Shown here: positions 25,246-33,349 of the stretch, in pieces
Layout: every line of letters begins with the position of its first letter
Numbering within the stretch: the first letter of the stretch is position 1
From: CAMCTV01 sp964420985
Lineage (GTDB): Bacteria > Bacteroidota > Bacteroidia > Flavobacteriales_D > Sanyastnellaceae
Length of the DNA stretch: 64,000 bases
Direction: 5' to 3'
Assembly: GCA_964420985.1 (NCBI GenBank)
Contig: CAYQUT010000013.1
Span: 1-64,000, forward strand
Notes under the pieces: generated by a model
Seen by the model: the letters and a program-made list of their open reading frames with translations, nothing else
What the model was told of the DNA's origin: nothing
Database searches by the model: none
Made by a program: the position numbers and the translations under genes

Positions 25246-26652
25246 TTATAAATGAAAATCTATTACCAAATTGGAATTGACCATATTCACCTTATTGATT
25301 TGATTTTTAAGAGGGACAACTTCTTGACTCAATGCTGATTTACCCGCAATTAAAAACCGCACTTCTAATCCCTCCCAAATACCTTTGAAAAGGTACGATG
25401 CAAACAGGTTGACTTGGCCGTAACTGGGCATTCCATATTTGTTTTGGGCAAAATTGGTCACAGAAGGTAATCGATAATATCCTATTCCAGCTCCCCATTT
25501 CCAACCACTACTGGATAATAAGGAGTACTGTGAGGTGAACGCATGAACATTGGCCATGCCCTCATTTCTTTCACGAGACATAAACGTATAAAATGGATCT
25601 CTGCCCCACTCTCTTGGCATTAGGTAACGGTCGCCATCTAAAATGTGGGTGTAATTGATATTCCAATTTTTACCCTTGGCCTTGAGTCCAAATTGAGCAC
25701 TGAACACATTGCTTTGTGCACCTTGTTGGATGTAGGAAATCGATTGATCGACGTTTCCTCCATCACCAATCGCGTTTTGATGAATCCACATTGTATTTAA
25801 AAACAACTCTCCTTGGCCCATTTTTTTCTTGGCTCTCAATTCAATCAGCGCTGTGTTCATTACATTTTCAAAAAAAGCGTTCCAATAGATCAACTTGATA
25901 TTTTCATTTAGTTTTATTTCCGGGTTGAACATGACCAAAACCCGAGCATGATCATCAATAAGCACTTCCTTTCTTTCGCCCATTGGATTCACACCTACGC
26001 CATATGGTCCGATGGATTCTCTTAGCTTAAACCAATCAACAGTGGAGCGGGGTGAAATACCCCAAATGATTCCCCCTTGAACATTCCAAACTTTAGACAA
26101 ACTGGATTCATTGAACCAAATGCCTTCCTCTAAGGTTGGGCGCATTCTTCCATCTTGCATATTGACAAATGGTGTTTCCAACGTCATTCTTCCCAAGGTC
26201 ACGGTGAATGACCTTTTAGAGTACCTGAAATATAAATCTTCAAGTCGATCAAGGTTATGTCGATTGGCTCTATCGAGTACATCAAACTGTCCTATTTCAT
26301 AACGATTTAAACTTTGGGTCAATGCGTCCCTTTCTGCCAAATTAGAAGACCAAACATTAAAGATAAAATAACCACTCAAGCCCATTTGAAACCCACGAAA
26401 GGGCTTTGTTACCAAACCAATTCCAGCCCCTTGGGCTAAGGCGTAATCATCCTTTAAATCACCCCTATTCAGAGTATTCATAAAAAATGAGCGTGAATGA
26501 AAATGCCAAGCGGAGGCATCAAATAATTCTTTGAAAGTTCTAACAGAATCACCTCCTTTGCCATTTGGAGACATCGCCGAATCGAAATGCTCTTGGGCAT
26601 TTGATTGTATCAAGAACCAACCAATAAAAACCAAAACCAAAAATACACGCAT
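25246..26652 (-). CDS. Outer-membrane porin-like beta-barrel, last gene of the sulfur operon
   Basis: A 468-residue protein with a signal peptide (MRVFLVLVFIGWFLIQSNAQ) and repeated amphipathic strands rich in Trp, Tyr and Gly. It contains FTVTLGRMTLETPFVNMQDGRMRP, the segment that in OprD-like and other Bacteroidota porins surrounds the gated channel, and ends with the strand NLVIDFHL. I assign it as a porin-like channel; the substrate is inferred only from context, perhaps thiosulfate or another sulfur anion. The start at 26652 overlaps the stop of the DsrE gene (TGATG); a longer reading from 26787 is the shadow of that gene. It is separated from the MORN gene by 49 bases. Confidence 0.7.
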   Translation of the reverse strand: MRVFLVLVFIGWFLIQSNAQEHFDSAMSPNGKGGDSVRTFKELFDASAWHFHSRSFFMNTLNRGDLKDDYALAQGAGIGLVTKPFRGFQMGLSGYFIFNVWSSNLAERDALTQSLNRYEIGQFDVLDRANRHNLDRLEDLYFRYSKRSFTVTLGRMTLETPFVNMQDGRMRPTLEEGIWFNESSLSKVWNVQGGIIWGISPRSTVDWFKLRESIGPYGVGVNPMGERKEVLIDDHARVLVMFNPEIKLNENIKLIYWNAFFENVMNTALIELRAKKKMGQGELFLNTMWIHQNAIGDGGNVDQSISYIQQGAQSNVFSAQFGLKAKGKNWNINYTHILDGDRYLMPREWGRDPFYTFMSRERNEGMANVHAFTSQYSLLSSSGWKWGAGIGYYRLPSVTNFAQNKYGMPSYGQVNLFASYLFKGIWEGLEVRFLIAGKSALSQEVVPLKNQINKVNMVNSNLVIDFHL

Positions 26653-27065
26653 CAGTTTCCTGCTTTGATATAGCTCCAACCCTGTTCTTGTTTTTGGACA
26701 ATCTCTAGAATTCCTCCTGGAACTATTTTTGCATTTGAATGCAACTCCTCTTTGGCCACTTTTCTCTCTTTCATTGAAAACTGACAAGCCATAAAATCAA
26801 CACCTTTTTCTGAAAATTCGCTTATCCTCTCCGTTACGATAGAGGTTTGATTCACAAGCATACTGAGTCCTGGTCCATGACAAACCACCTCTAATTTGGT
26901 GGTAGGAGAAAGGGTGAGAATATTCCCCAACTGTTTCATTAATGCCTTGTGCGCAAGGGTATCGTTGCTGGTCAACTGAAAGACAATCTTGTGATCCGCG
27001 CTACCTTGCGCCAATCCCGTTTGAATAAAAATGGTTGACAATAAAACAAAGAATAAACCTCTCAT
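26652..27065 (-). CDS. Periplasmic DsrE-family protein
   Basis: A 137-residue protein: signal peptide MRGLFFVLLSTIFIQTGLAQ, then a DsrE/F-like domain (HKIVFQLTSNDTLAHKALMKQLGNI, LEVVCHGPGLSMLV, KGVDFMACQFSMKE). DsrE-type proteins are small sulfur-carrier or sulfur-relay subunits in the cytoplasm of sulfur bacteria; related periplasmic versions are common but poorly understood. Two cysteines are kept, in VVCHGPG and MACQFS, and either might carry sulfane sulfur. It sits seven bases after the SoxB-like gene and overlaps the porin gene by one base. The start at 27065 is where the signal peptide begins. Confidence 0.8.
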   Translation of the reverse strand: MRGLFFVLLSTIFIQTGLAQGSADHKIVFQLTSNDTLAHKALMKQLGNILTLSPTTKLEVVCHGPGLSMLVNQTSIVTERISEFSEKGVDFMACQFSMKERKVAKEELHSNAKIVPGGILEIVQKQEQGWSYIKAGN

Positions 27066-27072
27066 TTTGATA

Positions 27073-28773
27073 TTATTTGAATTCGTAAACAACACCGGTA
27101 ACTTGGGTCAATAAGGTTTCTGGCGCATCCAATGCCACCGCCGATTTTTTGGGTACTGGAGCGACAACAGGATTGGCCTTTAGGTAATCACGCATCACTT
27201 GGTGCAATGTGAAGGAAGTATTCTTTGCATCTTTTACTCCTTTGATTCTGCAAAGCATATCAGCAGGATCTCCATCACGCTCGCATGCACAGACCTTGTA
27301 TAACTTGGTCTGTTCCAATGGTTCATTTCTAACCCAAACACTTTTGACTCGTTTTCCCTTTTCCGCGTAGGCATAAAATTCAACTTTCATCCCTTTGAAT
27401 TTTACCACCCAACCACCAAAACGTTCTGAGGCCTCCTTGGCAAAAACATTGTTGAGTTCCTTCTCCAACCATTTCATGATTTGCTCCCCTGTTACCTCAG
27501 CAGTTCTCACTGTAGAATCCACAGGCAACATATCATAAATAAATCCATTGGTGATGGGGATATTGCCCGTATGATCGCGGGTTATTCTTGGAGGGCAAAA
27601 TCGGAATCCATTGCTCAGAACAATATCTACCTCATTCATTTGCCAAGAAAGTGCGTCCAGGATAAGGGTATCGATGGTGTTTTCAATTACAAAATAGCGG
27701 TACAAAGGAACAGAACTGTATCCTATAACGCGAGTAATATCCTCCAAATATTGTTGTTCATTTTGAGAAATAATCTTCGTCAATTCTGCATCCGCCTTTA
27801 ATTCATGGGCATTTACTTCCAACAATTGATACTCATCTTTAATCAAAGTGCCATTTTCAAATGTCAAATCCAATTGTCCGATAAAACTTCCGAAAGCACC
27901 CGGTTCAACTACCTTGGCATATTTTCCTTGAATAGGGACACGAACTCTTTCATGCGTGTCTCCTCCCAATATGTAATCGACGCCTTTGCATGGCTCCAAA
28001 TTGGACAAATGAATTTGCTGTGACAATCCCAAATGTGCCAAAATAATAACCGCCTGACATTGCTCTTGCTCACGCAATACTTTTACGTAATGCTCCAAAT
28101 TTTCTTCGGGTGTGGAATATAAAATACCCTTACTGTAATTGGGCGATTGCCTCAAAGGGACCAATGGGTCTGTATAACCAATAAAACCTATTTTAATACC
28201 TTCCTTGTACCAAACGTAGTAAGGAGGAAAAATCAATTCGCCTCTTTTACCTTCTCCCAAATCATGGTACATATTGGCACAAACCTTTGGAGCGTTCAAT
28301 GCTCCCAAGAGTTTCTGCATGTTGTCTTTGTAGTAAATAACCTCCCAATTGCCTGGCAAATACAAATCGTAATCCAAAGCATTCAAAATAGGTGTCATTG
28401 CCTTTCCTGTTGTCTTTACAGACAACTCACTACCTTGAAACATGTCACCCGTATCGATAAAAAAAGCATGCTCATTTCCTTTTCTTAATTTTTTGAAATA
28501 GGTTGCCAACTGCGCATAGCCTCCAGTTTTCCGGAAAACCTTTGAACCATTTTCCCAAAACATTTCATCATGGGGATGGATTTGACAATGGACATCGGTG
28601 GTTTGAAAAATGCTCAGTTTAACAGAGGCTGCACTTGGCTTCTTTTCTTCATGATCCTCCTCCCTGGTTGCATTGGAATTTGCCCAAGACACCCCTGGTA
28701 ATAGAGGTATTGCACCCAACACTGGAATTTTTTTCAAGAAACTTCTTCTCGACGACGCTGACTTTTTCTCCAT
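27073..28773 (-). CDS. Tat-exported SoxB-like metallophosphoesterase/5'-nucleotidase family protein
   Basis: A 566-residue periplasmic enzyme. The twin-arginine signal SRRSFLK lies at residues 8-14. The metallophosphoesterase domain has TTDVHCQIHP, FIDTGDMFQGSE, GNWEVIYYKDN, ILAHLGLS and GGDTHERVR. The third block is telling: 5'-nucleotidases have GNHEFD, whereas SoxB has GHWEFT with Trp in place of the catalytic His; here it is GNWEV. The C-terminal 5'-nucleotidase domain follows (VLSNGFRFCPP, YDMLPVDSTV). SoxB hydrolyses sulfate from SoxY-bound thiosulfonate, but no SoxYZ is encoded here, so the real substrate is open. The start at 28773 overlaps the tsdA stop (TAATG). Confidence 0.8.
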   Translation of the reverse strand: MEKKSASSRRSFLKKIPVLGAIPLLPGVSWANSNATREEDHEEKKPSAASVKLSIFQTTDVHCQIHPHDEMFWENGSKVFRKTGGYAQLATYFKKLRKGNEHAFFIDTGDMFQGSELSVKTTGKAMTPILNALDYDLYLPGNWEVIYYKDNMQKLLGALNAPKVCANMYHDLGEGKRGELIFPPYYVWYKEGIKIGFIGYTDPLVPLRQSPNYSKGILYSTPEENLEHYVKVLREQEQCQAVIILAHLGLSQQIHLSNLEPCKGVDYILGGDTHERVRVPIQGKYAKVVEPGAFGSFIGQLDLTFENGTLIKDEYQLLEVNAHELKADAELTKIISQNEQQYLEDITRVIGYSSVPLYRYFVIENTIDTLILDALSWQMNEVDIVLSNGFRFCPPRITRDHTGNIPITNGFIYDMLPVDSTVRTAEVTGEQIMKWLEKELNNVFAKEASERFGGWVVKFKGMKVEFYAYAEKGKRVKSVWVRNEPLEQTKLYKVCACERDGDPADMLCRIKGVKDAKNTSFTLHQVMRDYLKANPVVAPVPKKSAVALDAPETLLTQVTGVVYEFK

Positions 28774-29822
28774 TACTTTTTGCTTTTTTTCATGGCTTGC
28801 CAAGGACCATATTTGTGTTGGTTTTCTGAAAAACCATCTGCGTATGGACCAAATGGATGGTCCATTGGTTTCTCTGCTATTTTGGGCCAATCTTTTGAAA
28901 TATCCTTTTTGGGGCGTGGCTGAGAATTTACAAAAGCGGCAATATCCCAAGCCTCTTCATCTGTCAGCAATGGACTCTCGTGCGAGGCTCCCAATGGCAT
29001 ATTGCTCTTGATGTATTTGGCAAAATTGGTGATGCGGTACAAACCTGCCCCATCATTGTAACTGTTCTTTCCCCACAACGGTGGATACTGGTAGGCTTCC
29101 CCTGTTGCATTCATTTGCCCTTCTCCACTTTTTTGATGACAAGAAGCGCATTTTTCCTGATACAATTTACCGCCTGCTAAGGGAGAACACGCTCTATCCA
29201 AAAGTGCCAAATCTTGAAAGCCTGCTCCTTTTGGTTTTTCTCCTTTTTTCACCTGAGAACCCAAAAATTGTATATACGCCACCACAGCTTGCATTTCCTT
29301 TGATGTTGTATCCAAAGCCAATCCATTTAAACTTCTTTCAAAGCAATCATTTACACGCTTGTATATATTTTCAATCCCTCCAGAACGGGCTCTGTACTTG
29401 GGGTAATTAGCTGCCACTGCGCTGTAGTTGTTTCCAAAAGTCTTGGTACCTGCATTGAGATGGCAATTCTGGCAATTCATTCCATTGGTAGCCATGGCTT
29501 TCACATTACCTTTTGGACCAAAATAATGAGCCGTATTAGCGATTATGTCCTTGCCGTATTCCACCAAGGCTTTTTGATTCGCATCTTTTATCGTTGACAC
29601 AGAAGGAGCTTCCCAAAAGCCATTGGGATCCTTGACTTTAACAACACTCGCCGATGTTTGGTCTTTGTCAGGACTATACCCCCAATAAGTACTTTCTGTT
29701 AAAGTTGCGATATAAATCAACAACAAAACAACCACGACAAAAAGAATGACGGACAAATTGGTCAACAAACCGACCGATTTCAGCAATCGCTCTTCAAAAG
29801 GAGTCAACTCATTTTTATTCAT
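28773..29822 (-). CDS. tsdA: Diheme cytochrome c, thiosulfate dehydrogenase TsdA-like
   Basis: A 349-residue protein with an N-terminal membrane anchor (about residues 19-41) and two c-type haem sites: CQNCH at 117-121 and CASCH at 225-229. RVNDCFERSLNG contains Cys160, which corresponds to the cysteine that ligates the active-site haem iron in TsdA. NMPLG (Met ligand candidate of haem 2) and EEAWDIAAFVNSQPRP complete the family pattern. TsdA joins two thiosulfates to tetrathionate or does the reverse. Described enzymes are mostly soluble periplasmic proteins; this copy appears tethered to the inner membrane, which would let it pass electrons to the respiratory chain. Haem attachment requires a Ccm system. 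It is seventh of ten genes in the operon. Confidence 0.88.
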   Translation of the reverse strand: MNKNELTPFEERLLKSVGLLTNLSVILFVVVVLLLIYIATLTESTYWGYSPDKDQTSASVVKVKDPNGFWEAPSVSTIKDANQKALVEYGKDIIANTAHYFGPKGNVKAMATNGMNCQNCHLNAGTKTFGNNYSAVAANYPKYRARSGGIENIYKRVNDCFERSLNGLALDTTSKEMQAVVAYIQFLGSQVKKGEKPKGAGFQDLALLDRACSPLAGGKLYQEKCASCHQKSGEGQMNATGEAYQYPPLWGKNSYNDGAGLYRITNFAKYIKSNMPLGASHESPLLTDEEAWDIAAFVNSQPRPKKDISKDWPKIAEKPMDHPFGPYADGFSENQHKYGPWQAMKKSKK

Positions 29823-29828
29823 AACCTG

Positions 29829-30242
29829 TTAATGCGGTAATTTGTCTTTGAGTAACCCGTAGACAAAGGTGCCCAAAATGGCAAATCCAAAAACGACAAT
29901 CATAGCAGTGTAGCCAAATCCAATGTTGACTACCATAGGTCCTGGACAAGCCCCACTCAATGCCCAACCCAGACCAAATATGGCTCCACCAATAAAATAT
30001 TTTTTATAAGCTTTGTCTTTGGGATGAAAAACAATTGGGTTTCCTGAATGATCGCGAACTTGAAACTTCTTGATCAAAGCCACACCGATAACACCCAAAG
30101 TTACAGCAGTGCCGATGATGCCATACATGTGAAAGGCTTGAAATCTGAACATCTCTTGAATGCGGTACCAAGACATCGCTTCTGACTTGGCCATGATAAT
30201 GCCAAATACAATTCCCACTAATAAAAACTTCAACAACTTCAT
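29829..30242 (-). CDS. YeeE/YedE family half-size transporter, subunit 2
   Basis: A 137-residue membrane protein with four helices. The loop LGWALSGACPGPMVVNIG carries the conserved cysteine motif (GACPG) of YeeE/YedE proteins. E. coli YeeE (TsuA) is a thiosulfate transporter in which cysteines along the path relay the ion; here the two halves of such a protein are encoded by neighbouring genes. This gene is four bases downstream of the larger half, and the pair should make one transporter. It starts MKLLKFLLVG and is followed after six bases by tsdA. Confidence 0.85.
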   Translation of the reverse strand: MKLLKFLLVGIVFGIIMAKSEAMSWYRIQEMFRFQAFHMYGIIGTAVTLGVIGVALIKKFQVRDHSGNPIVFHPKDKAYKKYFIGGAIFGLGWALSGACPGPMVVNIGFGYTAMIVVFGFAILGTFVYGLLKDKLPH

Positions 30243-30246
30243 GATA

Positions 30247-30804
30247 CTAAAAGATATAGGGATAGATAAAATAGGTCATCAACAAGCCACCGGCAAAAAA
30301 TCCGATCACAGCGATTAGAGATGGGAATTGCAAATCAGAAAGGCCGCTAATGGCATGACCCGAGGTACAGCCTCCCGCGTATCGGGAACCAAATCCAACC
30401 ATAAAACCGCCAAGGGCCAAAACCAAAAAACCCTTCAATGAGGCCACAGCCTCCCAGCTAAAAAGTTCTTCCGGTTGAACTCCATCTGGTTTTGAAAATC
30501 CCAATTGAGCCAAAGCCTCTATTGTACTTTGAGACAAATCAATTGCAGAGCCATCGCTCAAAAAATTCTTTGCAATCCAACCACCTAAAATGGCGCCAAT
30601 TAAAAAAACCAAATTCCAAGATTGGGTCTTCCAGTCAAAATCAAAAAATTTAACCCACTTCCCAGCCCCTGCAATGGTGCAAATTGTTCTTAAGTTGCTG
30701 GAAAATCCAAATGACTTTCCAAAATAGATCATTAAGAACATCACCAATGATATCATTACTCCTGAGAACCACCAGGACCATGGTTGTGTTATAAATTCCA
30801 CCAT
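30247..30804 (-). CDS. YeeE/YedE family half-size transporter, subunit 1
   Basis: A 185-residue membrane protein with about five helices. The motif RYAGGCTSGHAISG carries the conserved Cys of the first half of YeeE/YedE. With the neighbouring GACPG-containing half it is predicted to import thiosulfate or a related sulfur species across the inner membrane. Its stop is four bases before the partner gene, and it begins one base after the universal stress gene ends. It contains a soluble insertion between helices (about residues 82-113, DGSAIDLSQSTIEALAQLGF) that may be an external loop. Confidence 0.85.
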   Translation of the reverse strand: MVEFITQPWSWWFSGVMISLVMFLMIYFGKSFGFSSNLRTICTIAGAGKWVKFFDFDWKTQSWNLVFLIGAILGGWIAKNFLSDGSAIDLSQSTIEALAQLGFSKPDGVQPEELFSWEAVASLKGFLVLALGGFMVGFGSRYAGGCTSGHAISGLSDLQFPSLIAVIGFFAGGLLMTYFIYPYIF

Positions 30805-30805
30805 A

Positions 30806-31624
30806 TTAATTTAAATGAAAAGTGATCAAAGGTTTGTACATGTGATTGATAAGTTTTTCAGCATCATTGGTCTTGAATAAACTCTTTTTTCCATAGGTGC
30901 CAATAACCACCAAATCCATGTCATTTTTTTGATTGAAGTGAATGACACCATCTTCTATTTTGGTATCTTGAATGGTGTGAAATTGCGTTCCTCTCCAGCC
31001 CATTCTCTCTGCATAATTTTTCATATTGGCCATCACTGTATTTTCGTCCACGCCTACTCCATTTACCACATGTAAAAAATGCATGTTGCTGTGTTCCGCA
31101 TCCATCATGGTTTCTAGCCATTTCAAATTCACGTCAAATGGACCAGAGAAATCATTGACAAACAAAACATTTTTCAAAGTCCAATCAGATCGATCACACA
31201 TCAAGGAGAGAACGGGAATTTGTGATTTTCTGGCGACAACCTGTGTATTGGTGCCCGATACAGCCTCAGAAATACCAAATGCTCCATGTGTTGCCATGGC
31301 AATTAAATCAAATTCATTTTTCTCAGCATAATGGACAATAGAATCTGTCAACTTACCAGCAACCCATTCGGTTTTAGCCTCAGGATGCTCCAATGCTATT
31401 CCTGCCAACTTCCTTTCAATCATTGACTTTTGAGACAAAAGATAATTCACATCGATTTCGCCGCAGGTATTGAAATTTTTCTCGCCATCCAAGGTAACCG
31501 TCTCAGGAACTTGCATCACGTGCAGGAAAGTAACATCTATATTCTTATCCTTCATCATGCGCTGTATTAGCACCCATGCATGTTCGGGAAGGACTGAGAA
31601 ATCTGTTGGAATCAATATTTTCAT
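30806..31624 (-). CDS. Tandem universal stress protein
   Basis: A 272-residue cytoplasmic protein with two UspA-type Rossmann domains: residues 1-145 begin MKILIPTDFSVLPEHAWVLI and end VVARKSQIPVLSL; the second half starts LKNVLFVNDFSGPFDVNLKW and ends KLINHMYKPLITFHLN. USP proteins bind ATP or act as regulators under stress; in Bacteroidota they are often found beside transport or redox genes. The start at 31624 (MKILIPTD) is supported by the family N-terminus; 31642 would add six residues. It lies in the middle of the sulfur operon, ten bases after the rhodanese gene. Confidence 0.85.
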   Translation of the reverse strand: MKILIPTDFSVLPEHAWVLIQRMMKDKNIDVTFLHVMQVPETVTLDGEKNFNTCGEIDVNYLLSQKSMIERKLAGIALEHPEAKTEWVAGKLTDSIVHYAEKNEFDLIAMATHGAFGISEAVSGTNTQVVARKSQIPVLSLMCDRSDWTLKNVLFVNDFSGPFDVNLKWLETMMDAEHSNMHFLHVVNGVGVDENTVMANMKNYAERMGWRGTQFHTIQDTKIEDGVIHFNQKNDMDLVVIGTYGKKSLFKTNDAEKLINHMYKPLITFHLN

Positions 31625-31634
31625 TTCTCTCAAT

Positions 31635-31901
31635 TTAATCAATCAAAGCTTTGACATCTGTCCATGGGCCGCCATTGACGACATTTTCAAAACCTGCTTG
31701 ATTCAAAATGCTCTTTGCCATTCCACTTCTTGCACCGCTTCTGCAAAAAACAATGATATTCTCTTTTCCTTTAAATTCTTCCATTCTATTGGACAATTCG
31801 TCCAGAGGAATATTCATTGAAGCGTTAACATGACCTTCGGCAAATTCTTCAGGAGTTCTAACATCCACCAAGAAGGCTCCTTTTTCAATTAAGTCTTTCA
31901 T
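31635..31901 (-). CDS. Single-domain rhodanese
   Basis: An 88-residue rhodanese-like sulfurtransferase with active-site loop CRSGARSG (catalytic Cys53) and the standard opening LVDVRTPEEFAEGHVNASMNIPLDEL. It has no signal peptide, so it is cytoplasmic. Small rhodaneses pass sulfane sulfur between persulfide carriers such as glutathione or protein thiols; the next gene upstream is a persulfide dioxygenase fused to rhodanese domains, so this protein may feed or drain that enzyme. Gap to the fusion gene is 15 bases. Confidence 0.92.
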   Translation of the reverse strand: MKDLIEKGAFLVDVRTPEEFAEGHVNASMNIPLDELSNRMEEFKGKENIIVFCRSGARSGMAKSILNQAGFENVVNGGPWTDVKALID

Positions 31902-31916
31902 ATTATTCGATGCTTA

Positions 31917-33329
31917 TTATGCTTTCATTACTTTACTTTGACAAACGAAATCCGTTTTTGGCACTGCCGTCTCTGAAATGGCTTTGAATCCTCCTTCAAC
32001 CTCAGAGAAATTTCTGTAACCCCTTGCTTGAAGAATGGAGGCCGCTATCATACTGCGATAACCGCCCGCACAATGCACAAAAAAATGCTCTTCCGGATTG
32101 ATATCTTTTGTCCATTCATTGATCAATGCCAATGGCCTATTGTAAGCGTCTTCCACATGCTCCGCAGCATATTCACTATCCTTTCTCACATCCAATACTT
32201 TTGCATCAACACTGAATTGCTCTGCAAATTGTTGTGGGGTAATTCTATTGATGGTATCCAATTCTCTTCCGTCATTTTTCCAAGCCTTAATTCCCCCGTG
32301 TAAGTGACCCAATTGGTTGTCAAATCCGACCCTTGCCAAACGGGTTACCGTTTCTTCTTCTTGACCTTCCGTTGTAATCAATAACAACGGTTGATTTACA
32401 TTGGCAATCAAGGCTCCCACCCAAGGGGCAAAATCTCCATTCAAACCTATGTTGATGGACTGAGGGACAAAACCTTTCCAAAATTCACCACTTGGTCTTG
32501 TGTCCAATATCAAAGCTCCTGCAGTTTCCGCGGCAGCTTCGAACTCCGCTGGACTTAATTGTTTCATCCCATTGTTTCTCACCTCTTCGAAACTAGGAAT
32601 ACCCTTTTTATTCATGGCTACATTCATTCCGAAGTAAGCTGGAGGGGGTGTTAATCCATCCAAAACAGCAGCAATGAAGGCCTCTTTATTGGGTTGGTTT
32701 AGGGCATAATTCATTTTCTTTTGATTCCCTAAAGTATCCACGGTTTCCTTCATCATGTTTTTTCCACAGGCGCTACCAGCACCATGCGCTGGATATACTG
32801 TAACATCATCGGACAAAGGCATAATTTTGGTCATCAAGCTATCATACAGATGACCCGCCAACTCTTCTTGGGTAAGGTTTGCCGCTTTCTGCGCCAAATC
32901 TGGACGTCCAACATCTCCTAAGAACAAGGTATCCCCGGAAAATATAGCGATGTCCTTTCCTGCAGCGTCTTTCAACAAATACGTTGTGCTTTCCATGGTA
33001 TGACCTGGAGTGTGGAGCACGACAATTGAAATTTCCCCAATCTGAAAAACCTCGTTGTCTTTGGCTACAACGCAATCAAATTCAGGGTTGGCATTGGGTC
33101 CGTAAACAATTGACGCCCCGGTTTGCTTACTCAAGTCCAAATGACCTGAGACAAAATCAGCATGAAAATGCGTTTCGAAAATGTACTTCAACTTTACATT
33201 GTCTTTACTCAATCGATCCAAATAAGGCCCAATTTCTCTGAGGGGATCTATAATTGCTGCCTCACCATTGGACGTGATGTAATAGGCGCCCTGCGCCAAG
33301 CATCCTGTGTAAATTTGTTCAATATTCAT
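31917..33329 (-). CDS. Persulfide dioxygenase-rhodanese fusion, CstB-like
   Basis: A 470-residue three-domain enzyme. The N-terminal metallo-beta-lactamase fold persulfide dioxygenase has the iron ligand motif THFHADFVSGH (His54, His56, Asp58), HTPGHT, SGDTLFLGDVGRPD and the lower YPAHGAGSACGKN. The first rhodanese domain (about 265-355) has LLITTEGQE where the catalytic Cys should be, so it is inactive as a sulfurtransferase. The second has an intact loop, HCAGGYRS (Cys420). This is the architecture of CstB of Staphylococcus, which oxidises low-molecular-weight persulfides to thiosulfate. Thiosulfate made here could be exported or oxidised by other operon products. It is the second gene of the operon. 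Confidence 0.92.
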   Translation of the reverse strand: MNIEQIYTGCLAQGAYYITSNGEAAIIDPLREIGPYLDRLSKDNVKLKYIFETHFHADFVSGHLDLSKQTGASIVYGPNANPEFDCVVAKDNEVFQIGEISIVVLHTPGHTMESTTYLLKDAAGKDIAIFSGDTLFLGDVGRPDLAQKAANLTQEELAGHLYDSLMTKIMPLSDDVTVYPAHGAGSACGKNMMKETVDTLGNQKKMNYALNQPNKEAFIAAVLDGLTPPPAYFGMNVAMNKKGIPSFEEVRNNGMKQLSPAEFEAAAETAGALILDTRPSGEFWKGFVPQSINIGLNGDFAPWVGALIANVNQPLLLITTEGQEEETVTRLARVGFDNQLGHLHGGIKAWKNDGRELDTINRITPQQFAEQFSVDAKVLDVRKDSEYAAEHVEDAYNRPLALINEWTKDINPEEHFFVHCAGGYRSMIAASILQARGYRNFSEVEGGFKAISETAVPKTDFVCQSKVMKA

Positions 33330-33349
33330 TTCTCTATTTTTTTATTTCT

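Noticed and set aside
27073..28773. Plain periplasmic 5'-nucleotidase
   Set aside because: The third metal block has Trp as in SoxB rather than the catalytic His, and the neighbours are sulfur genes. The alternative is not fully excluded.
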